Below are positions 14,676-22,285 of a DNA stretch of 26,870 bases, in pieces; position 1 is the stretch's first letter; the number at the start of each line of letters is the position of its first letter. The notes under the pieces were generated by a model. It was not told the DNA's origin, made no database searches, and saw nothing but the letters and a program-made list of their open reading frames with translations. Both the position numbers and the translations under genes were made by a program. The stretch is from Collinsella sp. (GTDB taxonomy: Bacteria; Actinomycetota; Coriobacteriia; Coriobacteriales; Coriobacteriaceae). The stretch is taken from the NCBI GenBank assembly GCA_019414645.1, contig DXLP01000028.1, forward strand, positions 1 to 26,870, in the 5' to 3' direction.

Positions 14676-16465
14676 ATGGCAGCCTTGTTCACGACCCCCA
14701 AACGCAATGACACTACCGCCGGAACCCATGTTGCCGAACCCGACGTTCGCCGTCGCATAGGACTCGCGCACGGCAGCTGGCGCCGCGTGACGCGCCGCAT
14801 CGTCGTAGGCGCCGTGTGCGCGCTCACGGTGAGCTCGCTGCTCATGCCGAGCGTCTCGCTCGCGGCGGAATGGGTCAAGGTCGGCGAAACCAAATACAAC
14901 GCCGGCACTGCGGCGGGCGACGAGACCGGCACCTGGTCGTGGGACGGCGCCGACGACTTGAAGCTCAACAACTATAACGGCGGCGAGATCCAGGCCGCAG
15001 GCAAGCTCAACGTGAATTACTCGGGAAACAACATCGTCACTGCCGACTGGATCGAAGGCATCAAGGCTTCTCATGGCAAGAATGAGCACGCCGAGCTCAA
15101 TATCCAAGGCGACGCGGGCAGCACGCTCAGCGTGACATCTACTGAGGACGCTATCCTCTCCACGGGTAATATCAACATCGACGGAGCCGGATCCGTCAAC
15201 GCCACGAGCGCTGGGTTTGATGCCATCGACGCCGAGGGCGATCTCGCTATCAAAGGTTCGGGCAACGTCAACGCCACGGGCGTATCGGATGGCATCAGGG
15301 CAAACGGCAATATCACGATTGACGACAGCGGGGCCGTCACCGCCAGGGCTACCAAGGACAAGGGTATCGGAACCGACAAGAACCTCACCATCAAGGGTGG
15401 CGGCACAGTCGAGGCAAGCTCAGCCGATGGTGAGGCCATTTGGAGCGGCGGCAACATCAATATCTCGGACGGCAGCCAGGTCAAGGCGAGCTCCGAGAAA
15501 GACGCCGCCGTCGAGGCCAAGGGCAGCCTCGCAGCCACAAACGCCTCCCTCAACGCAAACGGTGTTGAATATGGCGTCTATGCCCACAAGGGCATCACAC
15601 TCGATCATGCAAACGTGACAGTCCGCGCAAGTAAAGGCAGATACGGTGACGCCATTGCCCTCTTCACCTACCAAGACGATATCGTCGTCAAGAACGGCTC
15701 CACCGTGGACGCGTTTGCGGAAGGCGAGGTTTCGGCTGCATTCTCCACCAGAAACGATCGACCCAACGAGGAGGGTGGCCACATCTACATCAGCGACTCC
15801 GTTGTCAAGGCCATAGCCCGCTATGTCGAGAACGGCGACGGCCCCATCCCCTACAGCGAAAACCAAGATGGTGAGACGAGCCCGAGCCCCAAGGCGAGAA
15901 CATCGGCATCATCGTCCAGACCAGCGAGGGCGTCACACCCGCAGTCATCTCGATCATCCGCAGCAAGGTAACGGCCGAAGGAGATACAGCGGCAATCTTT
16001 GCCCGTGCCATGAGCGCTGACGGCAAGACAATCGGCACCATCAAGATTGAGAACGCCGCCATCCAGACGCCCGAAGGCGGCAAGGTCATTGACTATCGCA
16101 AGCTCCGTGACGGCATCTACGAGGCAGGCCAAGCCATCGGCACGGGCGACGCCACGGTCGACTCCCTCTATATCAAAGCAGTCGCCAAAAGTACGACCAT
16201 CGCACCTCCCGAGGTAGCCAAGCCGGAAGACCCCAAGCCCGACGAGACCAAGCCCGCAGAAAGCAAGCCCGCGGAGTCCAAGCAGAACCCCAAGCCTGAG
16301 GGCTCAAAGCCGACCAAGGCCGTTGCGGCTTCAACCACGAAAGCCAAGACTACCGGCGTGCTCGCGGCAACCGGCGACACCTCGGGTGCGGCCATCGTGG
16401 CAACTGTCCTTGCGGGAACAGCCGCTATCGCCGCAGGCACCATGGCGAGCCGTAAGCGTTCTTAG
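14676..16465 (+). pseudogene. Wall-anchored beta-helix surface protein (copy B), frameshifted
   Basis: This is the second copy of the surface protein, about 596 residues if the frame is restored. It starts MAALFTTPKRND behind GGGAG and keeps the signal peptide, R-R pair, beta-helix repeats, Pro/Lys stalk and 'LAATGDTS' anchor with the RKRS tail. The frame breaks near 15879-15883. The first frame continues into unrelated Ser/Arg-rich sequence and stops at 15971. From about 15881 the homologous sequence ('PEPQGENIGI') is one base out of phase and runs to the stop at 16465. One missing C in AGCCCGAG explains it. As read, the product would lose its anchor and be secreted. It may be a true pseudogene, a switchable gene or a sequencing error. 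Confidence 0.8.
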
Positions 16466-16522
16466 ACGCCTCTGCGCACATGGCAGCTCCCGCGAAGGCC
16501 CCGAGCCCCAGCACCGTTTAAC

Positions 16523-16560
16523 AACGCCACCGCCGAGCTCCCCTCCGGCGGTGGCGTTTT
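16523..16560 (+). terminator. Intrinsic terminator after surface protein B
   Basis: AACGCCACCGCC (16523-16534) pairs exactly with 16547-16558, followed by Ts. It is probably the original terminator of the surface-protein gene, since copy A ends instead with the azgA-derived one. Confidence 0.85.
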
Positions 16561-16602
16561 CCATATGCGTCCGCAGGGGATGCACGAGATTGTCTTTGGT
16601 CT

Positions 16603-16641
16603 AGCCCAATCGGCATACGCTGGCGTGCGACAATTGGGGCT
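16603..16641 (+). promoter_or_regulatory. Imperfect hairpin upstream of the esterase gene
   Basis: AGCCCAAT (16603-16610) pairs with ATTGGGGCT (16633-16641, one bulged G), and the centre TACGC/GCGTG pairs further. It lies 31 bases before the esterase ATG and could be an operator or leader structure. Confidence 0.3.
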
Positions 16642-16672
16642 GCCGATATCACAGCACTGAGAGAAGCCCGTC

Positions 16673-17338
16673 ATGGAAGCGCATCAAAAGCAGATAACCG
16701 TTTATTCGAATCATACGGAAAGCGCGCCTGTCATCTACCTTCCTGTGGTCGTGGGCGACGGCAGCGAGGTTTATAAGTGTTGCCGAGAGCTCGACTGTCC
16801 GCCATTCGCCCTCGTCACCATTGGCGGGCTCGATTGGAATCGCGAGCTGAGCCCCTGGGCATGCGACGGGACCGTACGCGATGCCGAGCCTTTCGGCGGC
16901 CAAGCTGCCGATTTTCTTGATGAGCTGCTGAATCAGATAATCCCCCAGGTCGAGTCGTCGCTTCCTCAGCCGCCCACCTGGCGCGGCATTGCCGGCTACT
17001 CGCTCGCGGGCCTCTTCGCACTCTGGTCCCTCTGGCAAACCGACGCCTTTGACCGCGCCGCGAGCGCATCGGGGTCGCTATGGTTTCCCGACTTTGTCGA
17101 CCGTGCCAGCACGGCCCCTTTTGCCGGCAGCCCGCAAGCCGTCTACCTGTCACTCGGCAAAAAGGAAACCAAGACGCCCAACCGCATGATGCGGCATGTA
17201 CTCGACGACACACGCGCGATGGAAGCGTTGCTCGTCGAGCGCGGCATTCCAACAACGCTGGAGCTCAACCCCGGCAATCACTTTACCCAAACTGACCTGC
17301 GCATGGCACGCGGCATCCACTGGATACTGACGCATTAA
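16673..17338 (+). CDS. Alpha/beta hydrolase, esterase-D/IroE-like
   Basis: A 221-residue hydrolase without a signal peptide. It has the nucleophile elbow 'GYSLAG' (Ser110), followed by the family pattern 'ASASGSLWFPDF', and a C-terminal His203 in 'NPGNHF'; together these suggest a Ser-Asp/Glu-His triad. The layout fits the putative esterase family that includes siderophore esterases such as IroE and S-formylglutathione hydrolase-like proteins. The substrate is unknown. The ATG has only a weak AGAGAAG site upstream. The gene stands alone and ends at a bidirectional terminator shared with uraA. Confidence 0.82.
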   Translation: MEAHQKQITVYSNHTESAPVIYLPVVVGDGSEVYKCCRELDCPPFALVTIGGLDWNRELSPWACDGTVRDAEPFGGQAADFLDELLNQIIPQVESSLPQPPTWRGIAGYSLAGLFALWSLWQTDAFDRAASASGSLWFPDFVDRASTAPFAGSPQAVYLSLGKKETKTPNRMMRHVLDDTRAMEALLVERGIPTTLELNPGNHFTQTDLRMARGIHWILTH

Positions 17339-17378
17339 AAATGGCATCCACGCGTACATACGCATGGACGCCATTTTT
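17337..17378. terminator. Bidirectional intrinsic terminator
   Basis: AAAAATGGCATCCA (17337-17350) pairs with TGGACGCCATTTTT (17365-17378) with one mismatch. It lies between the convergent esterase and uracil permease genes, with A's on one side and T's on the other. Confidence 0.87.
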
Positions 17379-17398
17379 AATTTGGCTGAACGCAGCTG

Positions 17399-18733
17399 CT
17401 ATTCAGCAGTCTCCTCAAGCTCGGAAGTATCGAACTCAAAGTCGTTACCGGGCAGGATGGCGTTGAGCACAATGCCCACCAGCGAGCCCACGGCAAGGCC
17501 CGAAAGCGAAATCGTCACGCCGCCCAGCTCCAGCACGATGGCACCGGCGGTACTGTAGGCAATGCCGAGCGAAAGCACGAGCACCAGAGCCGCCACCAGC
17601 ACGTTGCGGTTGTTCTGGAAATCAACCTGGTTCTCGATGAGGTTACGTACACCAACGGCGCTGATCATGCCGTAGAGCACGAGCGACACACCGCCGATAA
17701 CGCATGCCGGCATGGCGGCAATCACCGCAGCAAACTTGGGGCAGAACGAAAGCACAATGGCGCAGCAGGCGGCAATGCGAATCACACGCGGGTCGAACAC
17801 ACGCGTCAAGGCAAGCACGCCGGTGTTCTCGCCATACGTCGTATTGGCAGGAGCGCCAAAGAGCGATGCCAAGATGGTCGCCAGGCCATCGCCGAGCAGG
17901 GTACGGTGCAGGCCGGGATCGGCAATGTAGTTGCGCTCACAAGTCGATCCGATGGCGGAGATATCGCCAATGTGCTCAATCATGGTCGCAAAGGCCAGTG
18001 GCATGATGGTGATAATGGCCGTCGTGGCAAGACTGCTATCGAACTGCGGTCCAAAGAGCGCAAACACGGTGTTGTCCCACACGACGGGCAAGCCAACCCA
18101 GGGGGCGGCTGCGACGCCAGAGAAGTCGACCTCGCCCAGCGCGGCCGCAACGGCATAGCTCACCACAACGCCCAGCAGAATCGGCACGATCTTGACCATG
18201 CCGCGGCCCCAAATGTTGCAGATGATGATCACGGCAACGGCAATAGCAGCAACAAACCAGCTGGTCTGGCAGTTAGCAATGGCAGAGCTTGCCAGGATCA
18301 AGCCGATGGAAATGACGATGGGGCCAGTCACCACCGGCGGGAAGAAACGCATGACACGCTTGGCGCCAAAGGCGCGGAACAGGGCCGCAAGCACCGGATA
18401 GAGCAGGCCGGCACAAGCTACGCCCAGGCAAGCGTAGGGCAAAAGCTCAGCCTCGCCGTTGGGCGCAATGGCGGCATAACCCGCGATAAAGGCAAACGAG
18501 GAGCCCAGGAACGCGGGCACCTTACCGCGCGATAGAAAATGAAACAGCAGCGTGCCGATGCCGGCGAACAGAAGCGTCGCCGAAACGGAAAGGCCGGTGA
18601 GCACGGGCACGAGCACCGTGGCTCCGAACATCGCAAACATGTGTTGCAAACCCAACACAAACATGCGCGGGCGGCCGAGCGACGATGCATCGTAGATGGC
18701 ATCGGTGACGGCGGGCGTCGAAGACTGGGACAT
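17399..18733 (-). CDS. uraA: Uracil permease (NCS2, UraA type)
   Basis: A 444-residue NCS2 nucleobase:H+ symporter. It shows 'LGLQHMFAMFGATVLVP' in the first helix, 'FFPPVVTGPIVISIGL', the UraA proton/substrate region 'ATMIEHIGDISAIG', and 'FGAPANTTYGENTGVLALTR'. About 14 hydrophobic segments are present. It imports uracil. The start MSQSSTPAV is chosen for the AAAGGA site upstream, though the frame stays open much further. The 122 bases between it and the methyltransferase gene show no attenuator or riboswitch that I recognise. Confidence 0.92.
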   Translation of the reverse strand: MSQSSTPAVTDAIYDASSLGRPRMFVLGLQHMFAMFGATVLVPVLTGLSVSATLLFAGIGTLLFHFLSRGKVPAFLGSSFAFIAGYAAIAPNGEAELLPYACLGVACAGLLYPVLAALFRAFGAKRVMRFFPPVVTGPIVISIGLILASSAIANCQTSWFVAAIAVAVIIICNIWGRGMVKIVPILLGVVVSYAVAAALGEVDFSGVAAAPWVGLPVVWDNTVFALFGPQFDSSLATTAIITIMPLAFATMIEHIGDISAIGSTCERNYIADPGLHRTLLGDGLATILASLFGAPANTTYGENTGVLALTRVFDPRVIRIAACCAIVLSFCPKFAAVIAAMPACVIGGVSLVLYGMISAVGVRNLIENQVDFQNNRNVLVAALVLVLSLGIAYSTAGAIVLELGGVTISLSGLAVGSLVGIVLNAILPGNDFEFDTSELEETAE

Positions 18734-18855
18734 GGAAGTCCTTTCGAATGGAAGGGCGATCAGGCATATCGGATAACCTGCCCGAACGATACGATCCGAA
18801 CCATTGTACGCGATATGCAGTACCTCGCACGCGCCGCCACCTGCATACGCTAGCG

Positions 18856-19989
18856 CTATTTCCAAACGCGCTCGGCAATACGCCTGACCAGCGCAATCTT
18901 TGCCCACTGCTCGTCCTCGGTCAGCTTATTGCCAATCTCGCAGCTGGCAAAGCCACACTGCGGAGACAGATACAGGTTCTCGAGCGGCACGTACTTTGCC
19001 GCCTCGCGGATGCGCTCGACGATAACATCCTCGTTCTCGAGCTCTGCCGCCTTGGTGGTCACCAAGCCCAGCACGACCTTCTTGCCGGGAGCAACGTACT
19101 TGAGCGGCTCAAAACCACCGGCGCGGGGCGTGTCGAACTCCAGATAGAACGCGTCAACGTCCTCATGCGCAAACAGGTACGGCGCGATGGGGTCGTAGCC
19201 GCCCTCAAAAGCGTAGGTGGAGTGGTAGTTGCCGCGGCATACATGCGTGTTGATAACCAGATCGTCGGGCTTGCCCTCGATGGCGGCATTGTTGAGCGCC
19301 ACGCCCAACTCGCTTACCTTTTGCAGGTCGACCGGGCTCATGCCGGTTTTGGCAACAAAATCGGTATCGCAGTAGATGCCCCAGGTGCAGTCATCAAACT
19401 GGATGTTGCGGCAGCCCGCGGCATACAGGTCAGCAATCACGGTGCGGTATGCTGCGGCAATGGCACCGACGAGCTCTTCGTCGGTCTTGTAGACGGCGTG
19501 CAGACTCTCCTGCTGGCCATCGCAGCGGTCGAGTGTGACTTCGGAGAACGTCTGGATCGGCGCCGGAATGGTCTGGCGCGCGACCTGGCCCTCTCCCTCG
19601 AGCGACTTGATAAATTTGAAGTGCTCGACGAACGGATGATTCTCGCCGCTAATGGGACCGGTTACCACGGCGGTGTCGGCGGTAGTCTCCTCATCGTGGA
19701 ACATGTAGCCCGTGCGCGAGGCGCGGCGCTCAATGCCGTTGAGGCCCCACATAAAATCGAGGTGCCAGTAGCTGCGGCGGAACTCGCCATCGGTAATCAC
19801 CTGCAGGCCGGCAGCCTTCTGCTTGGCCACTAAGTCGCGGATGGCCTCGTCCTCGACGGCCTTAAGGCCGGAAGCGTCGAGTTTACCCGCGACATAGGCG
19901 GCACGGGCGTCCTTTACAGCCTGCGGACGAAGAAAACTGCCGACGATATCGGCACGAAACGGCGCGTTCGGTTGAATCGAAGTGCTCAT
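18856..19989 (-). CDS. MetE C-terminal-domain-like methionine synthase II family protein
   Basis: A 377-residue protein matching the catalytic (C-terminal) half of cobalamin-independent methionine synthase, like B. subtilis YxjG/YxjH. It keeps the zinc-site pattern: His249 and Cys251 ('INTHVCRGN'), Glu284 ('YLEFDTP') and Cys345 ('SPQCGFAS'). The N-terminal MetE domain is absent, as usual in this family. It probably transfers a methyl group to homocysteine or a related thiol; the methyl donor is uncertain. ATG 19989 follows GGGAG at seven bases and is preferred to an ATG six codons upstream. A promoter and LysR-type palindrome lie upstream, and a LysR gene precedes it on the same strand. Confidence 0.87.
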   Translation of the reverse strand: MSTSIQPNAPFRADIVGSFLRPQAVKDARAAYVAGKLDASGLKAVEDEAIRDLVAKQKAAGLQVITDGEFRRSYWHLDFMWGLNGIERRASRTGYMFHDEETTADTAVVTGPISGENHPFVEHFKFIKSLEGEGQVARQTIPAPIQTFSEVTLDRCDGQQESLHAVYKTDEELVGAIAAAYRTVIADLYAAGCRNIQFDDCTWGIYCDTDFVAKTGMSPVDLQKVSELGVALNNAAIEGKPDDLVINTHVCRGNYHSTYAFEGGYDPIAPYLFAHEDVDAFYLEFDTPRAGGFEPLKYVAPGKKVVLGLVTTKAAELENEDVIVERIREAAKYVPLENLYLSPQCGFASCEIGNKLTEDEQWAKIALVRRIAERVWK

Positions 19990-20027
19990 AGATATCTCCC
20001 TTTGCATTGGTTGCTTTACTGGGACAG

Positions 20028-20098
20028 AGTATGAGCGCTCATATGGACATCGTAAAATATATGTTTATAACAGTTTGATATAGATGCTTCCTATATCA
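20028..20098 (-). promoter_or_regulatory. Promoter and LysR-type palindrome of the MetE-like gene
   Basis: On the minus strand TTTACG (20051-20056) and CATACT (20028-20033) are 17 bases apart and form a plausible -35/-10 pair. Upstream, TGATATAG-N7-CTATATCA (20076-20098) is a perfect 8-bp dyad containing T-N11-A. Its centre falls about 65 bases before the expected transcription start, the usual place of LysR recognition sites. Its TATAG-N7-CTATA core has the geometry of the methionine-regulator (MtaR/MetR) box I recall from streptococci. Confidence 0.6.
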
Positions 20099-20144
20099 GT
20101 TTGGACTGCCATAAAGAGATTTGACCCGTGCAGAACGCAGCAGT

Positions 20145-21041
20145 CTAGATGTGCTGACGAATCGCTTCGATATAGGCCTGCCCGTAGCGCGTAAGTGTCG
20201 TGTTCTTGCGCGTGATGATGCCGATCTCCATGTACTCGTCTACATCGAGCGGAATGGAGATAATGCCGGGGCCGTTAAGTTCATGGCTGATCACGCCCGA
20301 ACAAACCGTGTAGCCGTTAAGGCCCATGGCCAGATTGAACAACGTCGCACGGTCGCGCACGCGGATATTCTTGCGGCGCTCAAAGGTCGAGGTCAGCTCC
20401 TCGGAATAGTAAAACGAGTTGTAGCTGCCCTGCTCATAGGACAGGAACGGGTAGTCCTCGAGATCTTCGAGCGTCACGCTGGCGTGGTCCGCCAGTGGAT
20501 GGTCGGCGCATACAAAGACATGCGGCGTGGCGCAGAAGAGCCCCTCGAATACGAGTTCGTTGGCGGCGAGCATGCGCTCGATGACCTCGCGGTTATGCTC
20601 GGATAAGTACAGGATGCCCAGTTCACTTTTCATATGCGCGACGTCCTCGATAATCTCGTGAGTCTGTTCCTCGCGCAGAGTAAAGTCGTAACGCGCGGCA
20701 TCGAACTCGCGGATCACGTCAACAAACGCGTTAACGGCAAAGGAATAATGCTGACAGCTCACACTAAAATGCGGCACCTGCTCGGATGCGCTCTTGTACT
20801 TACCCTCGAGCAAATCGGCCTGGTCGAGCACTTGGCGCGCGTAGCCCAAGAAGGTCTCGCCCTCCTCGGACACAATGACGCCCTTGTTGGTGCGCTCAAA
20901 GATGTGTACACCCATCTCGTTTTCGAGATCGCGAATTGACGCGGTAATCGAAGGCTGCGACACAAAGAGCCGGCGCGAGGCCTCGGTGATGCTGCCGCAT
21001 TCGGCAACTTTGACGACATATCTGAGCTGCTGGAGCTTCAT
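20145..21041 (-). CDS. LysR-family regulator, probably of methionine/sulfur genes
   Basis: A 298-residue LysR regulator beginning 'MKLQQLRYVVKVAECGSITE', with the HTH continuing 'ASRRLFVSQPSITASIRDLE' and the typical 'FERTNKGVIVSEEGE'. The C-terminal part is an effector-binding domain of the CysB/CmbR/MtaR-like sort. ATG 21041 follows AGGGAGA at a good distance; the frame is open upstream only because it runs antisense through GC-rich sequence. The MetE-like gene is next downstream on the same strand, after a 155-base gap holding a LysR-type palindrome. The HAD phosphatase gene ends 10 bases before this ATG, suggesting co-transcription. Its effector is not evident. Confidence 0.87.
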   Translation of the reverse strand: MKLQQLRYVVKVAECGSITEASRRLFVSQPSITASIRDLENEMGVHIFERTNKGVIVSEEGETFLGYARQVLDQADLLEGKYKSASEQVPHFSVSCQHYSFAVNAFVDVIREFDAARYDFTLREEQTHEIIEDVAHMKSELGILYLSEHNREVIERMLAANELVFEGLFCATPHVFVCADHPLADHASVTLEDLEDYPFLSYEQGSYNSFYYSEELTSTFERRKNIRVRDRATLFNLAMGLNGYTVCSGVISHELNGPGIISIPLDVDEYMEIGIITRKNTTLTRYGQAYIEAIRQHI

Positions 21042-21051
21042 GGCTTTCTCC

Positions 21052-21960
21052 CTAGACGTTCGTGACGTCGAAACCCGTCGCGTCCATCTGACGCATAAAC
21101 GACGGCATCTCCCCCGTCGCGGCGCAGGCGGCAATCTGATGCAGAGCCCCGGCAACCGCATCATCTGCCGCAGCGCCGATATGCCAGCGCGCGGCAGCCG
21201 TGACGGCCTCGTTGGCATTGGCGACTGCAACGGAATTGGGAACGGCATCGATCATGGGCAAATCGTTATCGGAATCGCCGAATACGGCCACCTCGTCGGG
21301 CGTCAGGCCCAAAGCGCGCGCCAGCTCCAGCGCAGCACAGCCCTTGTCCCAGCCGGTCGGAAGAACGTCGAACAGGCGCACGCGGTTGTTGGGAAACACG
21401 AGCGAGAGCTCCGGCACCTCGGCGGCAACACGCTCGCGCAGCTCGGCGAGCTCCTCGCGCGAACGGGCACTCCAGATATTCGCCTTGTATACCGGGGCAT
21501 CGTCAACGACAGGGCGACAGGGAGCCTCTTCGCCCTTGAGCCACGCGTTGCCGCCTGACTCCATGGCGCGACGCACACGCTCGGGATCGCTTGTCACGCA
21601 ATAGGCGTCGTTGTCCCAAAAGTCATCACCCAGACGGTAGACCTTCAAATAGGTATCGTCGGTCTCTTGCTCCAGGTAGTCGGCCAGGCGCATAAGGGCA
21701 TCGTTATCAGTTGCGCGCGAGGCAACCGCTTCGCCATCGACAAACATCACCTGGCCGTTGCAAAACGCACCGGTCGAGAAGCACTCGGAGCGATTGCGGA
21801 ACATCCAGCTCATCGCGGACGGCTGGCGACCCGAAACCGGGCCAAAATGCAGGCCCGCCGCCTGCATGGCATGAATGCCCTCGATGGCGCAGTCGCTGGC
21901 GCCATCGTGTCCAGCAGGAATCAGCGTATCGTCCATATCGGTCAGCACAAGTTTGATCAT
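21052..21960 (-). CDS. HAD-superfamily (Cof-type) phosphatase
   Basis: A 302-residue haloacid-dehalogenase-like hydrolase of the Cof/type IIB class. Motif I 'LTDMDDT' gives Asp8 and Asp10, motif II is in 'PVSGRQ', Lys206 is the likely motif III lysine ('GWDKGCA'), and motif IV is 'GDSDND' (228-233). A cap domain lies between motifs II and III. Such enzymes dephosphorylate sugar phosphates, flavin or PLP-like cofactors; this substrate is unknown. ATG 21960 follows AGGGGA at five bases; longer readings run antisense through the thiamine riboswitch and are not credible. The LysR gene follows after 10 bases. A TACAAT -10 candidate lies at 21992-21997. Confidence 0.9.
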   Translation of the reverse strand: MIKLVLTDMDDTLIPAGHDGASDCAIEGIHAMQAAGLHFGPVSGRQPSAMSWMFRNRSECFSTGAFCNGQVMFVDGEAVASRATDNDALMRLADYLEQETDDTYLKVYRLGDDFWDNDAYCVTSDPERVRRAMESGGNAWLKGEEAPCRPVVDDAPVYKANIWSARSREELAELRERVAAEVPELSLVFPNNRVRLFDVLPTGWDKGCAALELARALGLTPDEVAVFGDSDNDLPMIDAVPNSVAVANANEAVTAAARWHIGAAADDAVAGALHQIAACAATGEMPSFMRQMDATGFDVTNV

Positions 21961-22000
21961 AAGGTCCCCTCGGTCATTCTTTATCCCGTCTATTGTAACG

Positions 22001-22102
22001 ACCTGCCAATAAGGGACAGGTTTATCTTGGCAGGTTTTATCTGGGAAAATGCAGCGCCCCTGTTGCCACCTGCCAAAATAAACCTGTCCCATATTGGCAG
22101 GT
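22001..22102. repeat. Large inverted repeat between HAD and thiamine genes
   Basis: Two 35-bp arms (22001-22035 and 22068-22102) are inverted copies with two mismatches, around a 32-base spacer. Each arm is itself bounded by ACCTGCCAA and TTGGCAGGT and contains GGGACAGG. The element sits exactly between two candidate -10 boxes that face outwards: TACAAT at 21992-21997 (minus) and TAGTAT at 22107-22112 (plus). It may be a REPIN-like mobile palindrome or a double operator. Confidence 0.75.
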
Positions 22103-22129
22103 GCGCTAGTATAGGGAACAACAGATTCG

Positions 22130-22222
22130 ATGCGGGAGTGCCGGCGGTGCAAACCACAAGGCTGAGAGGGCATAGGGCCCAATCCTTTGAACCTGTCAGT
22201 TAATGCTGGCGTAGGGAGCATG
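22130..22222 (+). promoter_or_regulatory. TPP riboswitch (THI element)
   Basis: The conserved blocks of the thiamine pyrophosphate riboswitch are present in order: CTGAGA (22162-22167), CCTTTGAACCTG (22184-22195), TAATGCTGGCGTAGGGA (22201-22217) and a closing stem around GCGGGAGTGCC at the 5' side. It precedes thiM and is followed within ten bases by an intrinsic terminator, so TPP should cause premature termination. TAGTAT at 22107 is a candidate -10. Confidence 0.95.
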
Positions 22223-22232
22223 CCGCCTTTAC

Positions 22233-22265
22233 AGGGGCGCTGTCTATGCACAGCGCCCCTTTTCT
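22233..22265 (+). terminator. Riboswitch-linked attenuator hairpin
   Basis: AGGGGCGCTGT (22233-22243) pairs exactly with 22250-22260, followed by TTTTCT, between the TPP aptamer and thiM. This is the likely expression platform. Confidence 0.88.
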
Positions 22266-22285
22266 ATGCCAAGGAGGCATGTGCA

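Larger units (their letters stand above)
12379..16465 (+). repeat. Diverged tandem duplication, period 2047 bp
   Basis: The GTGGATCGCAGCCCTTGCC segment at 12379, inside azgA, recurs at 14426, giving a 2047-bp period. Each unit holds the azgA 3' end, a GCGCGGAG-type terminator, a leader with 'CAAACGGCACTACCGCCGGC' and 'ATAGGCCCTATGAG', and a surface-protein gene beginning MAALFTTPKRND. Unit A spans 12379-14425. Unit B runs from 14426 to past the end of the second gene at 16465. Signal-peptide and anchor codons are most alike; the beta-helix repeats and Pro-rich stalk differ most. Confidence 0.85.

Noticed and set aside
15871..15905. Programmed -1 frameshift in surface protein B
   Set aside because: No X-XXY-YYZ slippery heptamer or clear downstream pseudoknot, and copy A has no shift at this place; a lost base is simpler.
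21961..22251. N-terminal extension of the HAD phosphatase
   Set aside because: It would translate the antisense of the TPP riboswitch and the inverted repeat; the ATG at 21960 has a proper ribosome site and starts the family fold.
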